In this document: piece after piece, positions 45,499-54,401 of the stretch
Layout: each line of letters opens with the position of its first letter
Numbering within the stretch: the stretch's first letter is position 1
Source of the DNA: Cololabis saira
Lineage: Eukaryota > Chordata > Actinopteri > Beloniformes > Belonidae
Length of the DNA stretch: 64,000 bases
NCBI RefSeq assembly: GCF_033807715.1
Contig: NC_084601.1
Span: 17,228,690 to 17,292,689, forward strand
Direction: 5' to 3'
Translations under genes and position numbers: made by a program
Notes under the pieces: model-generated
What the model saw: only the letters and a program-made list of their open reading frames with translations
Told to the model about the DNA's origin: nothing
Databases searched by the model: none

Positions 45499-46071
45499 TT
45501 AGTACTTTGTATGGCCTCCATTATTTTTAATGACAGCTTCAAGTCTCCTGGGCATGGAATGCACAAGTTGGCGACATTTGGCAACATCAATCTTTTTCCA
45601 TTCTTCTACAATGACCTCTTTCAGAGATTGGATGTTGGATGGAGAGTGATGCTCAACCTGTCTCTTTAGAATTCCCCAAAGATGTTCAATTGGGTTCAGA
45701 TCAGGTGACATACTTGGCCACGGAATCACTCTCACCATGTTCCTTTTCAGAAAGCCAGCAGTGGCTTTAGATGTGTGCTTAGGATCATTGTCGTGTTGGA
45801 AAAGGGCACGACGACCAAGGGCAAGAAGTGATGGAAGCATCTTAGTTTTCAGTATAGAGCAGTACATTTCTGAATTCATGATGCCATCAATGAAATGCAG
45901 CTCCCCAACACCAGCAGCACTCATGCAGCCCCACATAAGGACACTACCCCCTCCATGTTTCACTGTGGGCACCATGCACTTTTCTTTGTATTCCTCACCC
46001 TTGCGACGCCAGACAGTGTTGAAGCCATCGGTTCCAAAAAGTCTAGAGTTTGCCAGGGCACATGCCGACAA
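45499..46071 (-). pseudogene. Tc1 transposase C-terminal fragment (left arm)
   Basis: The 190-codon minus frame contains FGTDGFNTVWRRKGEEYKEK through HDNDPKHTSK, SPDLNPIEHLWGILK and the terminal GGHTKY. It has the second Asp and the Glu of the DD34E triad but lacks the first Asp (WSDETK) and the whole N-terminal paired-like HTH region. The first ~10 residues come from the palindrome centre read antisense. It is a truncated copy, unable to act alone. Confidence 0.8.
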
Positions 46072-46666
46072 AGGTGAGCGCTACTGGGACTCTATACTGT
46101 GGAGTGATGAGACCAAAATCCATCTTTTTGGAACCGATGGCTTCAACACTGTCTGGCGTCGCAAGGGTGAGGAATACAAAGAAAAGTGCATGGTGCCCAC
46201 AGTGAAACATGGAGGGGGTAGTGTCCTTATGTGGGGCTGCATGAGTGCTGCTGGTGTTGGGGAGCTGCATTTCATTGATGGCATCATGAATTCAGAAATG
46301 TACTGCTCTACCCTGAAAACTAAGATGCTTCCATCACTTCTTGCCCTTGGTCGTCGTGCCCTTTTCCAACACGACAATGATCCTAAGCACACATCTAAAG
46401 CCACTGCTGGCTTTCTGAAAAGGAACATGGTGAGAGTGATTCCGTGGCCAAGTATGTCACCTGATCTGAACCCAATTGAACATCTTTGGGGAATTCTAAA
46501 GAGACAGGTTGAGCATCACTCTCCATCCAACATCCAATCTCTGAAAGAGGTCATTGTAGAAGAATGGAAAAAGATTGATGTTGCCAAATGTCGCCAACTT
46601 GTGCATTCCATGCCCAGGAGACTTGAAGCTGTCATTAAAAATAATGGAGGCCATACAAAGTACTAA
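45737..46666 (+). CDS. Chimeric Tc1 transposase ORF, 309 codons (catalytic domain without DNA-binding domain)
   Basis: One uninterrupted frame crosses the palindrome. Residues 1-100 are the antisense of the left arm's transposase gene and have no known fold. Residues 101-309 are genuine Tc1 transposase from SLEFARAHADKGERYWDSIL onward. The catalytic triad is complete: D124 (WSDETK), D213 (HDNDPKHTSK) and E248 (SPDLNPIEHLW), with 34 residues between D213 and E248 as in DD34E Tc1 enzymes. A typical Tc1 transposase is about 340 aa with an N-terminal bipartite HTH that is missing here. DNA binding by such a product would be impaired, and whether it is expressed is unknown. Confidence 0.6.
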   Translation: MFLFRKPAVALDVCLGSLSCWKRARRPRARSDGSILVFSIEQYISEFMMPSMKCSSPTPAALMQPHIRTLPPPCFTVGTMHFSLYSSPLRRQTVLKPSVPKSLEFARAHADKGERYWDSILWSDETKIHLFGTDGFNTVWRRKGEEYKEKCMVPTVKHGGGSVLMWGCMSAAGVGELHFIDGIMNSEMYCSTLKTKMLPSLLALGRRALFQHDNDPKHTSKATAGFLKRNMVRVIPWPSMSPDLNPIEHLWGILKRQVEHHSPSNIQSLKEVIVEEWKKIDVAKCRQLVHSMPRRLEAVIKNNGGHTKY

Positions 46667-46910
46667 ATGTACTAAATTTAGTAGTTTTTGTTGTGGGGTG
46701 TACTCATTTTTGCACCACACTAATTTGACTAAAAAAGGAAAATATGGCATCTGAGTTATATTATTAACCTTTGTTTTAAGTCAAAAGTTCAACAGATGCT
46801 GTATTAAACGTAACCTGTGCACATTTTGGAAATATTGTTTGTTTTCAATGAGATATTGTATAAAATGTTACTTTTCAAAGGGGGTGTACTCATTTATGCT
46901 GGGCACTGTA

Positions 46911-47392
46911 TCTCCGCTGTTTCTCATCAGCTGCTGCATCGGCAGGACTTGGAGTGCAGTCTCCTGACGGCTCTGGTTGATCAGCCCGACAAACCAGCGC
47001 TAACGCAGCTCAAACAGCAGGTGTATCCGCCCCTTTAATCTGATTGGTTGCAGATCCTTCCGTGTTAAAAAAAACCTACGTGTGGATCTTGTCACGTCAG
47101 GAGAGTCTCAAAACTCACACACAAATCCAGCGCAGCTCACAGACAAAAAAACATGTGTAAATCAGGTTATATTTGTGTGTGCATCAAAAATACATTTGTG
47201 TATCTTGTCCTACGCACGTGTGAATTGTTCTGTGCACGTGTGAAACTGTGTGTGTATTTGCAAATCGGTCTGTGCATTTGTAAAACTTGTCCTGTGCACG
47301 TGTGAAACGGTGTGTGTATTTGCAAATCGGTCCGTGCATTTGTAAAACTTGTCCTGTGCATTTGTGAATTATGAGACTGTTCTAGCTCCATA
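46911..47392 (-). repeat. Right long TIR of outer element
   Basis: 482-bp inverse copy of 44231-44715, ending ...GCTCCATA before the CAGTTG duplication. Confidence 0.85.
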
Positions 47393-47398
47393 CAGTTG

Positions 47399-48600
47399 GG
47401 AGCGCTGTTTCTAAATCCACAGAGGTTGCTAACCTCCTTTTCCCTTTCTGCTCTTTCCCTTTCCATCTTGAATTTCTTATATGAACAGAGACACGCTTGG
47501 TCCATTTTATTTCATTTTGTTGAGTACATACGGCAAGAACACCTGTAGAATCCGTCATTTAAAAAAAAGCATTTTAATGCTTGAATTTTTAATTTCTCTT
47601 GTCTCTCCATTCACCCCCTTTAGAAAACGTCAGAGATGTTTATGGCTGCCTACAGCGGACTTGTGTTCAAACAAAATTTTCATTTGTAAATCAAAAGTAT
47701 AGACATACCAGGGACGCAGGGTGCAGTTATGTATTTATGTCACCTCATACATCCTCAAGTCCTTGCTGTTTCCACAAGACAGAGCATGAAATACCTGAAT
47801 AAAACATTATCAGTGTATCTCACTGTGAAAGGATTTACCCCAGAGTGAACTCGAGAAAACAAAATCACATGACGCATCTGCTTAGAGAACAATGACCCCC
47901 TCCACTGACTTTTAAAATATATTTGTGTGGAGTAAAGCAATGCCAAAGAGGGATGCATTTACAGATCACACCTTGGGCTAGAGCGTATTTTGAGCTGTGT
48001 TTGTTGTGTTTTGCACAAAACTCTAATATATTCAAGGTTAGAAACTACTGATTTTATATTTTCATGACTAAATACATTTTGTTGATTTAGTTCCCTATAT
48101 GATCAATGCTATAGTTTATGTTCTTATAATTTTGGACAGTTACAGGTGATGAAGCAATAAGCAGTTTTGATGCCTTTCACGCAATTTTTTTCTGTAACTA
48201 TTTCTCTATATATATGCATCAGTATTCTGTAATCATCAGGGTGTGCAAGGGGCTTGATGTTGTTGTATTTTTAATTATTCAAGTTCTGCACACAATTTAT
48301 TTTGTTGGGACAAGCCAGTCCAAAAACCCTATACTGTTCTTTAACCTACACATAAACCTAATCATTTTACAATTAACAACATAGGCTGAACATATGGGGG
48401 TATGGGTGAAATGGTGGAACCCATATACCACCCAGAAAAAAGAGAATAGCAACCTTGATTCCATTAGAAAACATTGCAAATGGTAGGAACAGCAGAGAAT
48501 GAGTTTACAGGGCCCACAGTGATTTTTAAAAACTTTTTTTTTTTTTTTTTTTATCCATGATATCCAAGAGCCATTTTCTTGGAACTCTGTGCTGATTAGG
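47399..48600. other. Non-coding interval
   Basis: AT-rich, no gene. A poly(T) run at about 48534-48552 lies just upstream of the Harbinger remnant. Confidence 0.5.
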
Positions 48601-49435
48601 GCCCGACTTTGGAGAGATGTACGTTGCACTACCTGTGCCTCTGCAAGTGCTGACCACAATTGGTTTCCTGGCAACTGGGTCCTTCCAAAGGGAGTTGGCA
48701 GACCAATCAAGAATCAGTCAACACTGAGCTGTGCAATGCCAGCTGTATGGGGTGGGATCCTTGGCATATCAGCCAGATATCTCAGGTTCCCTTATGATGC
48801 AGTTGACCACGCAAAAATTAAAACCCAATTTGCAGCCATCTGTGCAGGGATTTGCACACATTTTTGCATCATCATACAAATCATAGGTAATGCACAAATG
48901 CGCCTGACAAATGTGACAAGGTAGCTTGTCACAACAGTGGTGACTCACGATTCATACATCCTCACCGATGGCATTGTGGGGATAATCCTGCACCCGATAG
49001 GGTGCAGGATTCGTTGCTTCTCAGTGAGTTATGAAGTTGAAATATAGATAATTATAAAGCCACTTTTAAAAGTTAATTATCCGTCTATTCAATGTCCCCA
49101 TCAAGGGAAAGCAGGTAGTCACAGAGGACATGGTTGTTGACACCCCTCAGTACCCCTCAGACTGCTCAAGAGTGCAGATCCAACTATGTTAATTCCAGTA
49201 CTTGGGCAGTATTATGTGAGCCATCGGGAAATTGAAAAGTTGGTGACGCTGTGTGGACAAGACTGGGTGGATGCTACTGTACTGTCCTGACAAGGTGTGG
49301 CACAGTGTGATGGCATGCGTCATGTGGTGCATCTGTAGAGCACACCACTCAGCAACGTTGTGAAGCCACCAGACAAGCCAGAGGCAGCACCATTCATTGT
49401 GCAGCCTAATCCAGCTGCCAATCCCAACGTGTGAT
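48600..49435 (+). pseudogene. PIF/Harbinger transposase (HARBI1-like) remnant
   Basis: Ordered HARBI1-like blocks are readable on + in shifting frames: LPVPLQVLTTIGFLATGSFQ then RELADQS (48629 on). After a frameshift near 48712 come STLSCAMPAVW, GISARYLRFPYD and KTQFAAI. After a deletion of the GFPNVIGAID region come CTH, NAQMRLTNV, THDSYILTDGIVG, and finally the C-terminal PEAAPFIVQPNPAANP. Stops interrupt the last third. The loss of the segment around the first catalytic Asp and the multiple lesions make it inactive. A minus-strand frame at 49406-49708 ending in a helical QSIAEVNTNLKHITDAL segment might be the tail of the Myb-like partner protein of such elements, but this is weak. Confidence 0.75.
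48984..49011. repeat. Perfect 12-bp stem / 4-nt loop hairpin
   Basis: AATCCTGCACCC - GATA - GGGTGCAGGATT, a perfect inverted repeat within the Harbinger remnant. There is no T-run, so it is not a terminator-like structure. Confidence 0.8.
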
Positions 49436-49612
49436 TGACGTAATATTAATGTAAAACAGAGATAAGGTACATTTTTTTACCATTTCCTTCAGTTTGTGAT
49501 TCAAATGTATGAGTGCATCAGTGATGTGTTTGAGGTTTGTATTGACTTCAGCAATTGACTGAATGATTCTCTCTTTGGACGCCGGAATAGCATGAAGAAC
49601 ACACGAAGAACA

Positions 49613-50424
49613 CATGAAGAAAATGTATGTGGCTTTGGAGATGTGCATAGTTTTGAACATGTACATTGCTTTTTCGGATTGGCAAAACACACGTCCCGTC
49701 AACCACACTTCAGCACCGAAGCACCAGAAGCATGAGGTTCTTCAGGAGGGAGGGACTCAGAGAGCAAGAATGAATGCAGGTGCCCCAGTCTGTTATTTAT
49801 AAGTGGGTATAAATGGCTTGCCATAATTGTCCAGTGGTGTGTAATATGTCTCTGGAGTGAGTTTGCATGATTGCATATTACCAACCCATTTAGGGTTTGT
49901 GAGCTACACTATGCTAAACTTGAGCGTGTAAATATTATACCTTGATCCGGATGCTGGATTAATTCTGAGTCCTCCACACCACTGGGCAATACTCCAGTAA
50001 GGAGAGTGTTGCCCATGACAGAGCAAACACGCTGTCCAAACAAGATAAGGTCATCATCAGGTCACCTGTTCCACCACCTGTTCTGACCACGCTTTGCCAG
50101 GGTGCAGCAGGCCACTGCTTTAACGACTTCCGCTAGATACCCTCACCCAATCCTCAACTTCTGACATAAATTTCTCCAGTTCAAAGTTGTTTTTTTCCGT
50201 CTTGCTTTTACCAGTTCATTCGCTTGGGTGAACACTTTGCCCATGACTATTTATACTCATCATCATAGCTAAATTGGTCTACTTAAGGGATGAGGCAGGG
50301 CAGGGAGTTGTGGTCATGCATGTACATTCAACTTCATGTTGACTGTGATGTTCAAAGAAAATGTACGTGGCTTTGATGTGCATAGTTTTGAACATGTACA
50401 TTTCTTTTTCGGATTGGCAAAATA
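49613..50424 (+). repeat. Direct repeat pair of ~75 bp
   Basis: The text at 49613-49686 (GAAAATGTATGTGGCTTTGG ... CTTTTTCGGATTGGCAAAA) recurs at about 50348-50422 with a few changes. The interval between them has no gene. Probably an internal duplication of, or second insertion related to, the Harbinger element. Confidence 0.7.
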
Positions 50425-50429
50425 TCTGC

Positions 50430-53331
50430 ACAAGGATTTAGAAATCCATTAAACTTTTTTACATAAAGCCCCTGGATTTCTGTACCAGAAAACATGGTAT
50501 GGTCATTTTTGTCTTTGGTTCAGTTCGTAGAGTCTCACTCTTTTCCAAAATTGATAGGACCACCGGGAGTTATTTCAGGCAGGCAATCTCTGGAGTGTGT
50601 GCGACTGCTTTTTTACCCCGCTTAATGGTTAGTTCCAATTATTGCATTTGTTCTTTGACCTGTTTAAGGAGCAAGAAGTATGCGTTCTTAGATGCCTTCG
50701 GAGGTCTCACATACCAAGCCTGCTGTCAATCCCACCTCCACCCCAGCTTCCAATTGTGTTCTCGGATTCAAAGAGATTAGTCCCACACCCCTGTATATAT
50801 GCCTAAACCTGAAAAACAATGCTTGAATGCAGCCTGAACGTGGAAGCCAATGTGTCCCAATTAAAGTGTTTCAAACTTGTGAGTTGTCTGACTGAAATGA
50901 TCTTTCATGTTGTCATACACTGTTATTTTCTTTCAAAAACAACAGTACATCAACGACCATGTGACAGTCCCTCCCAGATGCCTGGGACTTGAAAGAAGTT
51001 GATGCTTCTTTAATAGGGTTAATATAAGGCTTTTTCTGTACATAGTGATGTTTTAAGTGACATTTGCAAAATAGGCCATCACTGTAGTGGTTCTCAGAAG
51101 CTTTCAAATGTAAAACCTTCAACACGTGCTTGTATCTAAACAGTTACTGTATGGATGAAGTGCCATCTGAGGAGCTGAGTTAAAGGTAATCAGCTTTGGA
51201 TTGTACATTTGGTGTTTAAGCATTGAAATTCATGACTCTGAATCTACACCAGCATATCAGTTGTGAGTGTGCAGAATATGGCCTTGGTCTTACTCTGAAT
51301 GTTGAAGAAGCTCTGCTGGAGATGAGAGTTGTCCACGAATTGGTTCTCTACCAAACATTCCCAGCACAAGTCTAACTGCACACTGGCTTCTTCGGCATTC
51401 TCCCAGTGTGATCCAACCTGCCATCAGTTGGTAATCAGCTGACAGCTCAGCTTCTGTATTCACCCATGTTTAAAAGACATCATGTTATTGATCCAATAAT
51501 GTGATTTTGAAAAAATCAATAATTTCCCTGCAGCCTAGGATGGTCCGGTCCCAAGTGCGTTAGTGAACAATGATATGCTTGAACATGGTGTTTGGTATAT
51601 CACATAGGTGAAACCAAATCAACCATAATTTGGGAGACTGTATTTATAGCTTTAGTAAAGACATTGTCATAATTAATACATAAAAAAACAATGTTTCTAT
51701 TTTGGTAGCCTACTACTTCTGTGCACTAAAAACTAGTTCAACTAACTGGCGTAACTCTTATTTTTTGTCCATCCTCAAAATGTCATAGTTTGGGTTTCTA
51801 TCTGGCTCTTTTATTTTGAAAGCCTGTGTCTTTGAGTTGTTTGTTCTGCTTTGTTTGCACCTGTGTCTTGTAAAGTCCTATGAGTATATCTTGTAATGTC
51901 TGTACTGTTTTTTTTTTTCCTGACTGTTTTTTGCCTTGCTTACTGTTTTGATTCTACTGTTTGCACCAAATGTAAAGTCTGTTCCTGGTTCTGTCTAGTT
52001 TGTTTCTGGCTCAGTCAAGTTTGGACTCTTGTTTTTGTTTTGTATTCCTGGTTATGCAATGCTTTTAGTTTAAAAAATACCCTTGGTTTGGAGCTCCTGC
52101 CACCTCATTCTCCTGCATTTTGGGTTCTACATCCCCCAAGTAGTGACACTAAAAAGCTGATGCTGAAACTACTGTACAACAACAGGTTATAAGACCTAAC
52201 TCACATGACTTCAAATTAGGTCTGAGGTCCTATTGAGTTTTAACCAAGATTTCTACTTTGTTCTGTCTTCTCTCACGGTTGCTTGGCCAGCAGATTTCAC
52301 AGGTCAAGGGACCATTCAAAAAAACTTTAATTAGCTTTCTCAAGCTAATGAGTTCTCAGGCATCATACAAATTGTTCTGTCAAAGCCTGACTTTGAGCCA
52401 GTTCTGCCAACCTTGATTGTTTGGGTGTGAACTCACCAGAATAAAAGACTTTTAATCATGTTCAAATTCATTACCCTTCAAATGACTAATATTTCATTCT
52501 TCTCAGTCATTTGGTGACTCTTTTCGAGTTAAAGCTGCCCCTTAGCCCTTGACAGATATCACCGACCTGTTTCATGAGACATCCTCATTATAACATTGGA
52601 TAGATCGCTCGGTTCATCCTCTCGATTGAGAGGAAATTGTACCAAAGAGTCGTGGTTGATAGACAGAGAGCGGGAAAAGGAAGGAAGAGAGAGCAATTTC
52701 AGACTTAGATTCCAGCTTTGACTGCCTTCACAAGACAGCAAGGCTTTGAGGAAGCACATGCAAAATATGAGTTTTGGTTTATACATGAATCATAGCATTC
52801 TGATCCCACTCCTTTTTCCACAGACTAATTCAGCTCGGCCTAAATGGGAATGCATATAGCCAGCACCGATAACTTGCTGGACCTGAAGTATCTTTTCAGA
52901 ACCAGTTTCCAGGGAATAGGATTTCAATCGTGTGAGGAATAAATGAAGTAAAGATTTATGTGGCCGTGCGTGGGAAAAGGGTATAACAAGGCGGCAGTCG
53001 CAGTGGCTTTACACTTTGTCACTTTCACAAAGAAAGTATTAAGGCTCTGACCCAATTCAAGTAGGGACAGGGCTGCTGGTCTCTATAGCATAATAGTCCT
53101 CATCATCCTTTTCAAACTGAGTTCCACTGTCAGTCCCTTCATATTCATAAGGGAGAATTTCCTCAGCAATATTATACAGTGATTAATCTTATGACTATCT
53201 GTGATGCCTTTACATCTCATGTCTTGTACATGACAGATTGATACCATTATTACTAGAGAAAGGGTTTTTTTGAAAGAAGAGTCATATGGTAAAAAGGCCA
53301 AACATTATTTACCTCCCTCCTTCTCTTTTTC
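50430..53331. other. Non-coding interval
   Basis: No host exon recognised. The T-rich block at 51780-52150 ends GCATTTTGGGTTCTACATCC and then TAGTGACAC, resembling the 3' end of a common fish retroelement and the 18600-18745 stretch. Confidence 0.45.
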
Positions 53332-53564
53332 CCTAGTTAGGCCCTCCAGAAAAACGCGATTGCGCGATCGCATAATTCATTGCATAATCAGCCAAATGGC
53401 GCAGATTACGCGGGGATAGATTTATTCCTAAAAGGGCGCATATTTCCCGCGATAATTGCATATGTCCGCGCTAAATATGCGATTATGCGGGGATTATGCG
53501 GGGCTCGCTTGATTTCCGCACATTTTCGCATAAAGTTTGGAAAAGGGGGAAGTGTTGTGAGTGA

Positions 53565-53963
53565 CATGTTTGGACGCCCGGTCGCAACGTGCGGGACCCG
53601 CCCGGGGACCTCCGCACCCCTCACAGAAGCCGCCACCCCCCAAACAGCAGCTCTCACCCGCGGGGGTGAGAGGAAAAAGGAGAGCCGTCTCCGTCCAGCC
53701 CCCCGCTTGCGCGGAGGGCGCGGCTGCCGGTGGACTCAGGATCCGCGCTGACCGCGCACCACTGCGCACGCTCCCATCCACTTGGGGATCTTGGCGGCGG
53801 ACGCGTGGGGTGACGCTCTGGCTCGTCCCCTCACCGCGCCGGTGCGCCCGGCAATCACCCGAGCACCGAGCCGCGGGCTGGAGGGGAGAGACCAGGCGGG
53901 GACCGGCCTCCGGGCCGCCTCCGCCCCGCTCTCCACCTGCGCTCTCCTTTTTTTTTTTCGTCT
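53565..53963 (+). other. GC-rich segment, probably ITS2-derived
   Basis: About 400 bp of very GC-rich sequence immediately preceding the first bases of 28S rRNA, the position and composition expected of teleost ITS2. No 5.8S 3' end was recognised at its left border, so the fragment probably starts within ITS2. Long open frames on both strands here (144 and 95 codons) are a by-product of GC content. Confidence 0.45.
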
Positions 53964-53996
53964 ACGACCTCAGATCAGACGAGACAGCCCGCTGAA

Positions 53997-54032
<36 letters not shown>

Positions 54033-54197
54033 AAGGATTCCCTCAGTACAATCAGCATTCTTTTAATCTGTGTTCTTATGTATTGAGTGTTGTATGTTTT
54101 TATCATGGACCTCGAGTCTGACTAATAAACGATGATGATGATGATGATGATGATGATGTAGCGGCGAGCGAAGAGGGAAGAGCTCAGCGCCGAATCC
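53964..54197 (+). pseudogene. 28S rRNA 5'-end fragment (interrupted)
   Basis: 53964-54048 matches the first ~85 nt of vertebrate/teleost 28S rRNA (ACGACCTCAGATCAGACGAG, AGCGGAGGAAAAGAAACTAA, GGATTCCCTCAGTA). It lacks one T in the normally GAATTTAAGC stretch. The match resumes at 54161-54197 with GCGGCGAGCGAAGAGGGAAG and AGCTCAGCGCCGAATCC. Between the two parts lies a 112-bp LINE-like insertion. About 120 nt of 28S in total, so not a functional rRNA gene. Confidence 0.85.
54049..54160 (+). mobile_element. 5'-truncated non-LTR retrotransposon 3' end inside 28S fragment
   Basis: 112 bp ending ATGGACCTCGAGTCTGACTA, ATAAA and then (GAT/ATG)9 at 54131-54157, flanked by GTA on both sides of the 28S break (54046-54048 and 54158-54160). 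The AATAAA and microsatellite tail with severe 5' truncation are LINE 3'-end traits; the GAGTCTGA..AATAAA text resembles Tx1/L1-type fish LINEs. Confidence 0.6.
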
Positions 54198-54401
54198 GCA
54201 ACTTCCTGCATATTTTGCATATTTTGCAACTTTCCGCATATTCCACGACTTCCCGCATATTCCGCAATTTCACCGCATAAAAGCACATAAAAAACCCGCA
54301 CATTTAATCGCATAATAAATGATTTTAGCCCGCATAATCAATTATTTTAGCCCGCAGAATCAAGGATTTTTGCCCGCGTTTTTCTGGAGGGTCTACCTAG
54401 T

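Larger units (their letters stand above)
45257..46908. mobile_element. Palindromic Tc1/mariner element (inverted duplication of 3' half)
   Basis: 1,652-bp insertion bounded by CAGTGCCCAGCATAAATGAG and its inverse, with TA dinucleotides at 45255-45256 and 46909-46910, the mandatory Tc1/mariner target duplication. Both arms carry the 3' half of the same transposase: arm 45257-46041 (coding on -) and arm 46124-46908 (coding on +) are inverse copies with only a few differences, e.g. CTATACTG versus CTACCCTG in one codon pair. The 82-bp centre (46042-46123) is present only once and continues the right copy upstream. The normal 5' half is absent. It is inserted in the interior of the outer element next to its right TIR. 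Confidence 0.85.
44225..47398. mobile_element. TIR transposon with ~485-bp inverted repeats, 6-bp TSD and nested Tc1 insertion
   Basis: Element 44231-47392 begins TATGGAGCTAGAACAG and ends with its inverse, flanked by CAGTTG direct repeats (44225-44230, 47393-47398). The arms 44231-44715 and 46911-47392 are nearly identical; by eye I see about one substitution and a 3-bp indel near the inner end. Each arm holds two copies of a 62-bp unit (44269-44330, 44331-44392). Unique interior is 44716-45256. Without the Tc1 insertion the element would be about 1.5 kb. Six-base duplications occur in the IS3EU and Dada superfamilies; IS3EU is my tentative guess. High arm identity suggests a recent insertion. 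Confidence 0.8.
53332..54401. mobile_element. TIR element carrying rDNA (ITS2/28S) sequence, 6-bp TSD
   Basis: Element 53338-54395 has ends TAGGCCCTCCAGAAAAA and, inverted at the right, TAGACCCTCCAGAAAAA. Both continue with CGCG, giving a 21-bp TIR with one mismatch. It is flanked by CCTAGT direct repeats (53332-53337, 54396-54401). Subterminal regions are built of CGCATAAT / GCGGG / CGCATATT-type repeats on both sides (53345-53535 and 54205-54375). The middle (about 53565-54197) is strikingly GC-rich and contains the start of 28S rRNA. No transposase is visible, so it is non-autonomous. The superfamily is not certain. Confidence 0.7.

Noticed and set aside
53406..54000. Several overlapping open frames up to 144 codons on both strands
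   Set aside because: They lie in GC-rich rDNA/ITS2-like sequence where stops are rare. No domains, and the + frame runs into 28S.
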